Part shown: piece after piece, positions 28,168 through 36,931 of the stretch
Layout of the letters: each line of letters begins with the position of its first letter
How positions within the stretch are numbered: the stretch's first letter is position 1
Translations under genes and position numbers: made by a program
The notes under the pieces: generated by a model
Seen by the model: only the letters and a program-made list of their open reading frames with translations
Told to the model about the DNA's origin: nothing
The model's database searches: none
Assembly: GCF_012027395.1 (NCBI RefSeq)
Contig: NZ_SNUJ01000002.1
Span: forward strand, 186,001-250,000
Reading direction: 5' to 3'
Source: Thermococcus sp. LS1
GTDB lineage: Archaea; Methanobacteriota_B; Thermococci; Thermococcales; Thermococcaceae
Length of the DNA: 64,000 nt

Positions 28168-28807
28168 CATAGTCCATGGGCACAAGTATCTCGACTCCCT
28201 GTTCTTCGGGTTTTATGCTCTTCTTGATTTTTACCAATATGCCGTTGGAGCACTCTACCGAGATAACCCTCGTGGAGAGCTCCTCCACCTGAGCTCGTGC
28301 ACGCTTGCTGATCAGGCTGGGGTTGATGAAATAAACAGCGATTCTCTGGGGGACGTTGAGGAAGGATCTGAGAAGATCCATGAGAAACATCTCATCTCTA
28401 ATCCCGGCACTGCTCTTTACAATGAGCTCCTCCAACCCAAGGACAAGCAGCACAGTTTTAGAGTGGGAACTGAGGTACCTGCGGAACGTATCCCGGTACT
28501 TTCTAATGTAAACCCTCTCGTCGTGGGACACATCAATGTGCGCTATTATGTTTCCTGTTCTTAGCTTACCCCCACCTTTTATGACGTCAAGATTGTCTAG
28601 ATCAACATCAATGCCGACGCTCTTAAGGTCTTGGACAACAATTGCCAGCCGGTCAAATCCGTCTAGGATCAGAACGTTCATACCTTCTTCCTGTGCGGAC
28701 TTGAGGACACCATAGAAAATAAGATGAAGCGGTGAACATGACGACAGTTCGATGGTTACGGTTTCTCCCATTTCGAACGATCTCACGAAATCTTCCAGAG
28801 CTTTCAT
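28136..28807 (-). CDS. DUF257 family protein
   Basis: DUF257 is a family largely confined to Pyrococcus and Thermococcus and distantly resembles RecA/KaiC-like ATPases without a clear P-loop. This 223-residue copy shows alternating hydrophobic strands (NVLILDGFDRLAIVVQDLKS, TVLLVLGLEELIVKSS) and no membrane segments. The ATG overlaps the stop of a second DUF257 gene immediately upstream (ATGA). The function is unknown. Confidence 0.75.
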   Translation of the reverse strand: MKALEDFVRSFEMGETVTIELSSCSPLHLIFYGVLKSAQEEGMNVLILDGFDRLAIVVQDLKSVGIDVDLDNLDVIKGGGKLRTGNIIAHIDVSHDERVYIRKYRDTFRRYLSSHSKTVLLVLGLEELIVKSSAGIRDEMFLMDLLRSFLNVPQRIAVYFINPSLISKRARAQVEELSTRVISVECSNGILVKIKKSIKPEEQGVEILVPMDYVTESVPHQGP

Positions 28808-29433
28808 GGTACCACCTCCAAACCAACGAACTCCGGATGAACATGCTTAAGAATCTCGGCTTTCCTTCCGCCCTCCTTGAGCTCAAGGATAATTGGGAGG
28901 TAAAACTCCAGCTTCTCGAAAGTTTCGGGCCTTAGTACCCCTACATTGGCAAAGATAACACTGCAGAATCTCCTCTTGATACGGGTTTTCATAACGAGCT
29001 CAATAAAGAACCTGCTCAGGTCGTAGGGGTTGTTCTCCCAGATTGATAAGAGCTTTCCGGCCCCGAGGAAGAAAATCATGGTCTCCGGAGTCGCAATCTC
29101 TTCCATTTTCTTGGCGAACTCTCGAGCAAAGATGGATACATCGTTGAATGGATTGATGGTTGATACGACCCTTCCCTCCTGGGCGATGCCCCCGATTCTA
29201 ACCGTGGGTATGTCCCTCAAGAAAGCGACGTCCCTGCCGCTCAATGTAAGGAGTGTAGTGAAAACGTGGAACGTGCTGAAAGAATCTGCAATAATCATGT
29301 TCTCTCCCTTTTCAAGCGCATACCTGACGGCACTGTAAAACAGGAGCTCCGGATGGTCGGTTGGGAGGTATCTAACTAAAATTGTATCTCCTAGAGTAAG
29401 GGGTTCCAGAAACCTATCGATTCTCAATTTCAT
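28804..29433 (-). CDS. DUF257 family protein, second copy
   Basis: This 209-residue paralogue of the following gene shares the layout of a short strand at DTILVRYLPTDHPELLFYSA, then ENMIIADSFSTFHVFTTLL and TMIFFLGAGKLLSIWE. The pair form a translationally coupled two-gene operon. The ATG at 29433 has GGAGGGG 6 nt upstream; a TTG one codon earlier is less likely. No catalytic motif is evident. Confidence 0.75.
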   Translation of the reverse strand: MKLRIDRFLEPLTLGDTILVRYLPTDHPELLFYSAVRYALEKGENMIIADSFSTFHVFTTLLTLSGRDVAFLRDIPTVRIGGIAQEGRVVSTINPFNDVSIFAREFAKKMEEIATPETMIFFLGAGKLLSIWENNPYDLSRFFIELVMKTRIKRRFCSVIFANVGVLRPETFEKLEFYLPIILELKEGGRKAEILKHVHPEFVGLEVVP

Positions 29434-29493
29434 CAATGACCCCTCCTAGTTTAACTACTTTATCTTTGTGACCATATCGGATAAAAACCTTCC

Positions 29494-30423
29494 CTAAAGC
29501 TTCCTGAGCTTTGCCACGAAGAAGCCGCTGGTTCCGTGTCTGTCTGGATAGAAACGCCTTGCCTTCTTTATTTCATCACTCAGTTCAACTCCAAAAGGAG
29601 CGGTTAGAGCCGGCTCCCCGTATCTGAGGGGCAGAAGCTCGACGTCAAAGCTGTCCAGAACCCACTGAATCACAAACTCGTTCTCTTCCGGCTCGAGGGA
29701 GCAGGTGGAGTAGACAAGTATTCCGCCCGGTTTGAGGTTTTCGAGGGCGACCTTAATCATCTGCATCTGTAGCCCCTGGCAGAACTTTATATCCTCCATG
29801 GTCCTGTTGGACTTACGCTCCGGGTTTTTGTGGATTGTGCCTGAGCCGGTACAGGGAGCGTCGAGGAGTATCTTGTCGAACTCCACTCCAAGCTCACCTA
29901 TGTGAAGCGAGGACTTGTGGATGAGAACTGTGTTGGTGACGCCGAGGCGCGAGAGGTTAAGGCGCGTCTCCTTAAGTCTCTCCTCACCGACGTCGAAGGC
30001 GTAAATGATGCCCTCGTTTTTCATCAGCTGGGCCATGTAGCTCGTCTTACCTCCGGGAGCGGCCGCCATGTCGGCGACAACTTCACCCGGTTTAGGGTCA
30101 AGGGCAACGGGGGGATACATCGAACTGGCCTCCTGAATGTAGAGCAGTCCGCTCAGGTATTCGGGCGTTGAAGTTATCGAGAAGGGCTCCCGCGTAAGGC
30201 AGAAGCCTTCCCGAGCCCACGGAACGCGCCTGAACTGGAAGCCCTTCTTGTTGAGGAGTTTTGTGAGCTTGGGAACCTCTATCCTGAGGGTGTTTACGCG
30301 AAAACACCTCGGTAGGGGCCTTTCCATGGCCTCGGCTATCGCTAAGGCCCTCTCACCCCATAGCTGATAATACCTTTCGGCGAAGGTCTTGGAGTAGCCG
30401 AGGCTGAAGAGTTTCTGGAGCAT
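29494..30423 (-). CDS. NSUN/Trm4-type RNA m5C methyltransferase
   Basis: The 309-residue enzyme methylates cytosine C5 in RNA with S-adenosylmethionine. It has the SAM-binding motif DMAAAPGGKTSYMAQL (near residues 118-133), the DAPCTGSG motif (near 190) with the release cysteine, and the catalytic STCSLEPEENE motif (near 243). There is no PUA domain. Similar Pyrococcus enzymes act on tRNA position 48, so tRNA is the likely substrate. A TATA-like GGTTTAAAATCC lies upstream. Confidence 0.9.
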   Translation of the reverse strand: MLQKLFSLGYSKTFAERYYQLWGERALAIAEAMERPLPRCFRVNTLRIEVPKLTKLLNKKGFQFRRVPWAREGFCLTREPFSITSTPEYLSGLLYIQEASSMYPPVALDPKPGEVVADMAAAPGGKTSYMAQLMKNEGIIYAFDVGEERLKETRLNLSRLGVTNTVLIHKSSLHIGELGVEFDKILLDAPCTGSGTIHKNPERKSNRTMEDIKFCQGLQMQMIKVALENLKPGGILVYSTCSLEPEENEFVIQWVLDSFDVELLPLRYGEPALTAPFGVELSDEIKKARRFYPDRHGTSGFFVAKLRKL

Positions 30424-30495
30424 GACTAAAGTTAGAATGAGGATTTTAAACCTTAACCCCTAGAAACAAAGGAAGAAATGGTCAAAAATAGGAGG

Positions 30496-31443
30496 TCAAA
30501 CCTTAATTCCGCCCATAACCAGGGCCATCGCGGCCTTCTGGGCGTGTAAGCGGTTCTCGGCCTGGTCGAAGACGACGCTGTTGGGGCCGTCGATGACGTC
30601 GTCAGTAACTTCCTCTCCCCTGTGGGCCGGGAGGCAGTGCATGAATATGTAATCCGGCTTGGCGTGTTTGACGAGCTCCTTGTTGACCTGGAACGGCATG
30701 AAGACCTTCCTCCTCTCCTCGGCCTCGGCCTCCTGCCCCATGCTGGCCCAGACGTCGGTGTAGATAACATCGGCGTCCTTAACGGCCTTGACCGGGTCGT
30801 GGAGGAGCTCAAACGAGCCGCCGCTCTCGGCCGCGTTCTGTTCGGCCCACTTGATGACCCTCTCGTCTGGCTCGTAGCCCTCTGGAGTTGCAACGACGAC
30901 GTGAGCACCAAGCTTGGTTCCGGCTATCATGAGGGAGTGGGCCATGTTGTTACCATCGCCGACGTAGACAATCTTGAGGCCCGCTATGCGGCCTTTCTTC
31001 TCGAGAATAGTCTGATAATCGGCCAGAGCCTGGCAGGGGTGGCTGAAGTCGGAGAGACCGTTGATGACCGGAACATCCGCGTACTTGGCGAGGTCAACGA
31101 CGTCCTGGTGGTCGAAAACACGGGCCATTATTCCGTCCACATAGCGGCTGAGAACGCGCGCGGTGTCGGCTATGGTCTCGCCCCTCCTCAGCTGGAGGTC
31201 GTTGGCGTTGAGGTAGAGACCGTAGCCGCCGAGCTGGTAGATTCCAACCTCGAAGGAAATCCTCGTCCTGGTCGAGGGCTTCTGGAATATCATGGCGAGG
31301 GTCTTGCCCTCAAGAACGCGGTGCGGCTTGCCGATCTTGTTCCATATCTTCATCATTTCGGCGGTTTTGAGAATGGTCTCAATCTCCTCCCTCGTGAAGT
31401 CCTGGAGGCAGAGAATATCTCTTCCAGCTAAGCTAACCACCAT
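30496..31443 (-). CDS. argF: ornithine carbamoyltransferase
   Basis: The enzyme joins carbamoyl phosphate and ornithine to citrulline. The 315-residue length matches the Pyrococcus furiosus enzyme. The carbamoyl-phosphate loop PSTRTRISFEV (near residues 55-65), HQDVVDLAKY, HPCQALADYQT and HCLPAHRGEEVTDDV motifs are all present. The start MVVSLAGRDILCLQDF is the family N-terminus, and GGTGATGCAC precedes it, so upstream in-frame GTG/ATG codons are rejected. No other arginine genes are adjacent. Confidence 0.96.
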   Translation of the reverse strand: MVVSLAGRDILCLQDFTREEIETILKTAEMMKIWNKIGKPHRVLEGKTLAMIFQKPSTRTRISFEVGIYQLGGYGLYLNANDLQLRRGETIADTARVLSRYVDGIMARVFDHQDVVDLAKYADVPVINGLSDFSHPCQALADYQTILEKKGRIAGLKIVYVGDGNNMAHSLMIAGTKLGAHVVVATPEGYEPDERVIKWAEQNAAESGGSFELLHDPVKAVKDADVIYTDVWASMGQEAEAEERRKVFMPFQVNKELVKHAKPDYIFMHCLPAHRGEEVTDDVIDGPNSVVFDQAENRLHAQKAAMALVMGGIKV

Positions 31444-31677
31444 GTGCATCACCGTTTAAAGCTGGCGCTCGGTTTTAATAACCCTTTCGTCGAATAAATC
31501 TGCTTCCAGCTGAAATCTTTTGAGCATTAACGCTCGGGAGCTTTCCAAACGTAATGGACATTAATGGATTACTTATGCCATCGGTGTCTTTCCGAGGGAA
31601 ATGTGTCCAAAAATTTATGGTTCGAAGTAGAAAGCCTTTTATAAGATTGAAACCACAAATACCTTGAGGTGTAGCTC
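31444..31677. promoter_or_regulatory. divergent promoter region of argF and DUF996 gene
   Basis: A TATA-like TTATTAAAACC on the minus strand near argF and CTTTTATAAG (31636-31645) on the plus strand serve the two divergent genes. The middle holds a small GAGC-GCTC hairpin and no recognisable gene. Confidence 0.4.
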
Positions 31678-32181
31678 ATGGGGGAGCTTAGCAATGCCAA
31701 AATCCTCGGTGGGGTTGGCGCCCTGCTGGGTATCGTGGGACTTGGCTTTATAGGCTTCATACTGAAGCTGCTGGCCGTGAAGAATATATCCGAGGCTACG
31801 GGGAACGAGGAGATATTCAGCAAGTACCTCTGGGCGGCGATCTTAAACATAATAGCTGGCTTAATACTGTTCGCGGCGTTCCTCCCAATGATGGGCGGCC
31901 ACGAGAAGATTGGCATGGCATCGTTCGGTATAGGCGGCATAATAGCGGTTGTCCTGATGATCGTCGGAGTCTGGTTCATGAAGCAGAGCTACGACATGAT
32001 AGCAGAGGAAACCGGTGTTGGCATGTTCCACACTGTGGCACTTCTCTACATAGCCGGCGCAATCCTGCTGCTGATAATGATAGGAGCCCTGCTGATAGTC
32101 ATAGCGGCCATCCTTGAGGTTGTGGCCTTCTTCTCCCTCCCGGACGAGGTTCCGGGGAAGGAGACTACCATGGCCCTCTGA
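31678..32181 (+). CDS. DUF996 membrane protein
   Basis: This 167-residue protein has four or five hydrophobic helices and resembles DUF996 proteins, small archaeal membrane proteins of unknown role. The Gly-rich first helix (KILGGVGALLGIVGLGFIGF) is followed by a short charged loop and further helices. The ATG follows GAGGTGTAGCTC. A pyrimidine-rich tract (TTTCCTTTTTCTT) after the stop probably terminates transcription. Confidence 0.7.
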   Translation: MGELSNAKILGGVGALLGIVGLGFIGFILKLLAVKNISEATGNEEIFSKYLWAAILNIIAGLILFAAFLPMMGGHEKIGMASFGIGGIIAVVLMIVGVWFMKQSYDMIAEETGVGMFHTVALLYIAGAILLLIMIGALLIVIAAILEVVAFFSLPDEVPGKETTMAL

Positions 32182-32265
32182 TTTCCTTTTTCTTAATACT
32201 TTGATCCCAGTATCTTCTCGAGTAAACCTAATAAACCTGAAGCGGTTTTACCTTCGGTGGCGCTC

Positions 32266-33003
32266 ATGGGGGATGGAATCAAGGTCAGGCTTGTCAATTA
32301 TACGAAAAAACCCCTCGAAACTGTCACCTGGGCAGCACTGATAAGCTACTGGAACGAATGGGAAACGGAAGCTTTCGAGAGACTGGGCGAAAAAGACGTT
32401 GAGATGCATCTCCCCAGGATTCTCGGCTATGGTCACGAGTCGATTCTTGAACACGCGGTTCTGACGTTCGCGATAGAGGGCTGTTCTCGTGTGTGCAGCC
32501 ATCAGCTTGTCCGCCACAGGATAGCTAGCTACACCCAGCAGTCTATGAGGTACATCAAGATAAATCCCAGGGATGTTGAAGAGACCTTTGTTATCCCGGA
32601 AAGCGTTAAGAGAAACCCAGAACTCTACGAGAAATGGAAGAAACTTATGAGGGAGACGATTCAACTATACGAGGAAACCTACAAAGCTGGGATCCACCAG
32701 GAGGACGCGCGCTTCATCCTTCCCCAGGCGGTGAGGACCAAAATCGTCGTAACCATGAACCTTCGCGAGCTAAAGCACTTCCTCGGCCTTAGAGCCTGTG
32801 AGCGGGCCCAGTGGGAGATAAGGGATGTCGCCTGGAAGATGCTGGAAGAGATCGCCAAGAACGAAGAGCTGAGGCCGATAATCAGGTGGGCCAAGCTCGG
32901 GCCGAGGTGCGTTCAGCTTGGCTACTGTCCCGAGGGCGAACTCATGCCGCCAGGCTGCTGGAAGAGGACGAGAGAGAAGTGGAAAGAAGTGGCTCTGGGG
33001 TGA
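32266..33003 (+). CDS. thyX: FAD-dependent thymidylate synthase ThyX
   Basis: ThyX methylates dUMP to dTMP using methylene folate (or an archaeal equivalent) and FAD/NADPH. The 245-residue protein contains the diagnostic RHRxxSxxxxSxR motif as RHRIASYTQQSMR (near residues 81-93). It also has the substrate-binding YGHESILEH segment and the C-terminal RACERAQWEIR. The ATG at 32266 has GGTGGCGCTC just upstream; the longer frame from 32257 is unlikely. Confidence 0.95.
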   Translation: MGDGIKVRLVNYTKKPLETVTWAALISYWNEWETEAFERLGEKDVEMHLPRILGYGHESILEHAVLTFAIEGCSRVCSHQLVRHRIASYTQQSMRYIKINPRDVEETFVIPESVKRNPELYEKWKKLMRETIQLYEETYKAGIHQEDARFILPQAVRTKIVVTMNLRELKHFLGLRACERAQWEIRDVAWKMLEEIAKNEELRPIIRWAKLGPRCVQLGYCPEGELMPPGCWKRTREKWKEVALG

Positions 33004-33053
33004 AACCCCCGTTAAATTTCTTTTACAGGGTCAGCTCTTGGTGGGTGAAGCTT

Positions 33054-33710
33054 ATGAGTGATGAGAGGAGGAGTATAACCGACGTTATACGGGAAGAGAT
33101 AATGAGGAGGCCCTTTGTGAGGGAGTGCATGAGCTTGGGAATTGTTAACTATAGCGCCCTTGCGAGACTTCTTGCTGAGGAGCTTGATCTTGATTCTTCG
33201 ATTCCTGCCATTAAAATGGCACTGATAAGACTCGGCGAAGAGCTCAAAAAAGAAAAATCCCTCTTGGAAGGCAGGGTTAGGGAGGTTATCGGGAACAGCA
33301 TCATAGAGTTACAGTCAGATGTGAGCGTGATAACGGTTTCAAAGGAGAGCATTACAGGAGTTATAAAAGATATCTCCGAGATAATGAGTGAGTCACGATT
33401 CTTCCAACTGACCCAAGGGAGAGAAACATTTACAATCGTTATTGCAAGTGAAGATGAGGAAAAAGTGTGTCACTTGGTGGGAGAAACCGTCAGCATACTG
33501 AGGGATCAAACGGCACTCACCATAATAAGCCCAGGGAGAATAATTGAAACTCCTGGTGTAGTGACCTTCATGACATCAGCACTCTCATCAAACGGGATAA
33601 ATATAACTCAAGTGATTTCCTGCTACAAAGACACGATCTTTGTAATTGACCGAAAAGACGCCCCAAGGGCATACCAAATTCTGGAAGAGCTGATAAGAAG
33701 GATGCGGTAA
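33054..33710 (+). CDS. ACT-domain regulator (COG2150-like)
   Basis: The 218-residue protein has an N-terminal helical region (DVIREEIMRRPFVRECMSLG) and a C-terminal ACT-like domain (ALTIISPGRIIETPGVVTFM ... NGINITQVISCYKDTIFVID). This is the architecture of COG2150, predicted regulators of amino-acid metabolism. ACT domains bind amino acids. The start at 33054 follows GGTGAAG; the frame extends far upstream inside thyX but that part is not coding. An NhaC-family transporter gene follows 158 bp downstream, perhaps under its control. Confidence 0.75.
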   Translation: MSDERRSITDVIREEIMRRPFVRECMSLGIVNYSALARLLAEELDLDSSIPAIKMALIRLGEELKKEKSLLEGRVREVIGNSIIELQSDVSVITVSKESITGVIKDISEIMSESRFFQLTQGRETFTIVIASEDEEKVCHLVGETVSILRDQTALTIISPGRIIETPGVVTFMTSALSSNGINITQVISCYKDTIFVIDRKDAPRAYQILEELIRRMR

Positions 33711-33867
33711 ATCGTTCTAAATAAACTGTTTCAAATATAACAAAACTTGACTATTTTGAAATATTTGTTACAGAAAACATAAAAACGTTTCGATTATTCC
33801 TCGAGTGCTTCCATTTCAGGACTTGCAGGATAGCGGATGGTTGTTGGCACTGTAAGGGGGGATGGCC
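33711..33867 (+). promoter_or_regulatory. AT-rich promoter region of the NhaC-family gene
   Basis: This gap is AT-rich, with several TATA-like stretches (TAAATAAACTG, GAAATATTTG, ACATAAAAACG). AAATATTT is itself palindromic. The last part contains a GGGGGG ribosome site. No gene is seen. Confidence 0.4.
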
Positions 33868-35499
33868 ATGTCAGACTTTGGAGTGCTCTCACTCTTGCCG
33901 CCTCTGGTGGCTATAGGCTTGGCAATACTCACCAAAAGGGTCCTATTCGCTTTGTTTTTTGGAGTGTGGGTAGGTGGACTTCTGGTTGCAGGTGGAGATC
34001 CAATAGGTGCAACTACTGAAACACTGAAGTGGATAGTCTTCAACATAGCTTCAGCATGGGAAGAAGACGGCCAGGTCATGACCGATCTGTGGAACACTAG
34101 AATACTGTTGTTCGACGCACTCATTGGTGCCGGTGTCGCACTTATATACAAAGCGGGTGGAATGAACGCCATCGCCAAAGCCGTAACTCGGAAGGTCAAG
34201 ACTAGCAGGGCCGCTTCATTGATGGCGGCTATCTTTGGTACCATAATATTCTTCGACGACTACACGAACACAATCATTGTCGGAAACACCATGAGGCCCA
34301 TCACTGACAGGGCAAGAGTTTCAAGGGAGTTCCTGGCTTACGCTGACGATTCCACCGCCGCTCCGGTGGCAGTTCTGGCCGTGGTTTCAACGTGGATAGG
34401 CTACGAGCTTGGACTCCTAAAGGACGCCATAGCAAGTGTGGGCGAAAACATAAGCGCTTACTCGGCTTGGTTCGCGAGCTGGCCTTACAGGTTTTATCCA
34501 ATCCTCGCGGTCATCCTTGTCTACCTTGTAGCAGCTACCCACAGGCACTACGGTCCGATGTTGAAGGCAGAGTACAGAGCCAGAAAGGAGGGTAAAGTGC
34601 TCCGCGACGGCGCCCAGCCGATGATGACCACCGAGGTCGATGTTGGAATGCCTATAGGGGGCAAGGAAAGCGTCTGGGTATTCATACTACCCGTCCTAGC
34701 ACTGGTTCTCATGACCTTCCTCGGCCTGTGGATTACCGGAGGTGGAAGTGCTGCCTATGCAGAGGGAGGATTCCAGAAGGTTCTGTCGAATGCAGACTCG
34801 ACGTGGGCCCTCGTGTGGGGTTCGTTCTCAATGGTCATAGTTGCAATGGCGCTCGTCTTGGCTATGAGGATAATGACCCTTGAAGATGTCGAGCACACCT
34901 TGGTCGCAGGAATGAAGCAGATGCATTTCGCCATGATGATACTCATCCTCGCGTGGAGCATCAAGAGTGCCTGCGACGCCGTCGGAACTGCTGACTACAT
35001 AGTCAGGGTGGCCTCAAACGTGCTCTCCCCTGGACTGGTTCCCTTCGTCATCTTTGTGGTGGCAGCGTTCATATCGTTCACGACTGGAACGAGCTGGGGA
35101 ACCTTCGCGATAATGATGCCTATAGCGGTTCCGCTCTCCTACCAGCTCAGCGGAAGCTTTGGCCCGATTGTTTACGCCAGCATTGCCTCAGTCTTTGCGG
35201 GTGGAGTATTTGGTGACCACTGCTCCCCGATCAGTGACACAACCATCATGAGCTCGATGTTCTCTGGCTGCGACCATATCGACCATGTGAACACTCAGAT
35301 ACCCTATGCCCTCACCGCAGGTGTCGTTGGTGCAGTGATGCTTCTGCTCTTCGCCGCCGGACTAAGGAACGGCTGGGTGCTACTGGCGATAGCGGTGCTC
35401 CTTCTTGTGGTGCTTCACCGTGTCCTCAGCGAGTGGTACGGCAGACGGGCGGGTATCCCACACGGCAAGGTTCCCATCTATATCGTAGAGGAAAGCTGA
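33868..35499 (+). CDS. NhaC-family Na+/H+ antiporter or amino-acid transporter
   Basis: The 543-residue protein has about twelve membrane helices and matches the NhaC/ArcD-like superfamily. Diagnostic segments are FFDDYTNTIIVGNTMRPITD (near residues 130-150) and SFTTGTSWGTFAIMMPIAVP (near 408-427). A third is FGDHCSPISDTTIMSSMFSG, with conserved Asp, His and Ser. It exchanges sodium for protons or for an organic cation or amino acid. The ATG at 33868 is preferred because GGGGGG lies 6 nt away; the ATG at 33862 directly abuts it. The preceding ACT gene hints at an amino-acid link. Confidence 0.85.
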   Translation: MSDFGVLSLLPPLVAIGLAILTKRVLFALFFGVWVGGLLVAGGDPIGATTETLKWIVFNIASAWEEDGQVMTDLWNTRILLFDALIGAGVALIYKAGGMNAIAKAVTRKVKTSRAASLMAAIFGTIIFFDDYTNTIIVGNTMRPITDRARVSREFLAYADDSTAAPVAVLAVVSTWIGYELGLLKDAIASVGENISAYSAWFASWPYRFYPILAVILVYLVAATHRHYGPMLKAEYRARKEGKVLRDGAQPMMTTEVDVGMPIGGKESVWVFILPVLALVLMTFLGLWITGGGSAAYAEGGFQKVLSNADSTWALVWGSFSMVIVAMALVLAMRIMTLEDVEHTLVAGMKQMHFAMMILILAWSIKSACDAVGTADYIVRVASNVLSPGLVPFVIFVVAAFISFTTGTSWGTFAIMMPIAVPLSYQLSGSFGPIVYASIASVFAGGVFGDHCSPISDTTIMSSMFSGCDHIDHVNTQIPYALTAGVVGAVMLLLFAAGLRNGWVLLAIAVLLLVVLHRVLSEWYGRRAGIPHGKVPIYIVEES

Positions 35500-35520
35500 T
35501 TTTTCTATTTCTTTTTGTGT
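35500..35520 (+). terminator. T-rich terminator after the NhaC gene
   Basis: TTTTTCTATTTCTTTTTGTG follows the stop, the typical oligo-T archaeal terminator. Confidence 0.5.
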
Positions 35521-35604
35521 ATGCAGTCGTTGACGGGTTCCAAACCAACGGTTTAAGAAATCCTTTTTATGCCTTCTTCTCTACGAATCCTCGGTGAGGA
35601 CACT

Positions 35605-36300
35605 GTGAAAACGAAAAGCTGGGAAGTAGAAATACTTCATCCATGGGAGAGTCTCGAAGTAATCCTCAGCGAGCCTGAAAAAACGCTTCCGTTCTTCCCA
35701 TACTTCGAGAGCATCAGCGGGGATACCGTCAGGTTCAAGGTACCACGCTTCATCTTCGACTTCGGCTACGAGTTCAAGCTTGCCGTTGGATTCCGGAAAA
35801 TGGGTGCAGTATATACCTTCACCGGCGATAAGGGAGTACTCACCGTTACTTTCGAGATGATTGGGAACAAACTTAAGATCACTGCCAGCTGGTCGGGCTT
35901 TGGCGAGATGTTCATGGGAAAGCCTCTGGAGATCTTTGCCAAGGGCATAGCCGAGGCCATACGTGACTTCTGCAACGCTCAGGCAGCCTGTCCGGTAGTG
36001 GCGATAGCAGGAGAGGAAGGTATTGTAGAGCATATAACTCCTGAAACAGCCCCCGCTTTAATAAAAAGGATTTCGTGGGAACTGCAAGGGCAGGATTTTA
36101 CCATTGAGGGAGTATCTGAGGATGGGACGATACTATCGGCAACGGTGAAAAATGGCTATCTTGTACAGCTTGCGGTTAGGGACGCCCAAGGAATGGAGAC
36201 GACGATAGAAGCTGAGGTTCCCGTACTGGAGCTCACGTCTGAACTCTTTGAGGGACTACCTCTCCGTGAAAAGTTCAAAATAAAGGTGGAAAGGCTTTAG
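35605..36300 (+). CDS. SRPBCC/START-like protein, unknown
   Basis: This soluble 231-residue protein seems to have a helix-grip (SRPBCC) fold in its first 140 residues. Strands such as VRFKVPRFIFDFGYEFKLAV and GVLTVTFEMIGNKLKITASW precede a long helix (MFMGKPLEIFAKGIAEAIRD). Such folds bind hydrophobic ligands; none is known here. The C-terminal 90 residues are a separate small domain. I chose a GTG start at 35605 because GGTGAG lies 6 nt upstream, and a TATA-like TTTTTATGCC is near 35565. The gene overlaps the convergent HIT gene by 4 bp. Confidence 0.65.
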   Translation: MKTKSWEVEILHPWESLEVILSEPEKTLPFFPYFESISGDTVRFKVPRFIFDFGYEFKLAVGFRKMGAVYTFTGDKGVLTVTFEMIGNKLKITASWSGFGEMFMGKPLEIFAKGIAEAIRDFCNAQAACPVVAIAGEEGIVEHITPETAPALIKRISWELQGQDFTIEGVSEDGTILSATVKNGYLVQLAVRDAQGMETTIEAEVPVLELTSELFEGLPLREKFKIKVERL

Positions 36301-36800
36301 GGCTTTTCTTCTTCTCTTAGAACTTCTTCCAGAGCTTTCTTCAGTTCGTCGTAGGCTTCTTCGAGTGACTCTGGAATTACTTTAGTGTCAGCTATGACGG
36401 GCATGAAGTTCGTATCACCGTTCCACCTCGGCACGATGTGGAGGTGCACGTGGTCATCTATGCCCGCCCCTGCAACGCGGCCAATGTTCACGCCCATGTT
36501 GAAACCGTGGGGATCCATAGCTTTCTTCAGGGCCTTTATCATGATCTGGGAGAGCTTCATAATCTCGAGGAGCTCCTCATCTGTTAGCTCTTCCCACTTT
36601 CCGACATGCCTGTAAGGAGCGATCATGACGTGACCCGGATTGTAGGGGTAGTTGTTCATTATTATGAAGCTGTGCTTTCCGCGGTAGAGTATGAGCCTCT
36701 CCCTGTCGCGGTTCTCCTTCGGGAAGTCGCAGAATATACATCCATCATGCTTGGGTGAGCGTATGTACTCTATCCTCCAGGGTGCCCACAGGACTTTCAT
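36297..36800 (-). CDS. HIT-family nucleotide hydrolase or phosphorylase
   Basis: The 167-residue protein has the histidine-triad motif HVHLHIVPRW (near residues 117-126) with the central catalytic His. An N-terminal CIFC pair, usual in zinc-binding Fhit/Ap4A-phosphorylase-like members, lies near residue 21. RNPYNPGHVMIAPYRH-type residues are seen as YPYNPGHVMIAPYRH. It probably acts on dinucleoside polyphosphates or AMP-linked compounds. The gene is single, and the promoter is shared with the divergent apgM. Confidence 0.9.
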   Translation of the reverse strand: MKVLWAPWRIEYIRSPKHDGCIFCDFPKENRDRERLILYRGKHSFIIMNNYPYNPGHVMIAPYRHVGKWEELTDEELLEIMKLSQIMIKALKKAMDPHGFNMGVNIGRVAGAGIDDHVHLHIVPRWNGDTNFMPVIADTKVIPESLEEAYDELKKALEEVLREEEKP

Positions 36801-36931
36801 TCCTTCACCTCCAGTGGGAGAAACGGGATATGGTTAAAAGCTTTTTTGAACAATCTGGCATGCAGTCCAGGGTTCAGAAGCGCCCAACAAAGCTTTTAAC
36901 GGTTGGCCGCTAATCACTCCCGGTGATAGAC

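Noticed and set aside
30453-30911. A 152-codon Ser/Arg-rich frame opposite argF
   Set aside because: It is a shadow frame of argF, with low-complexity composition.
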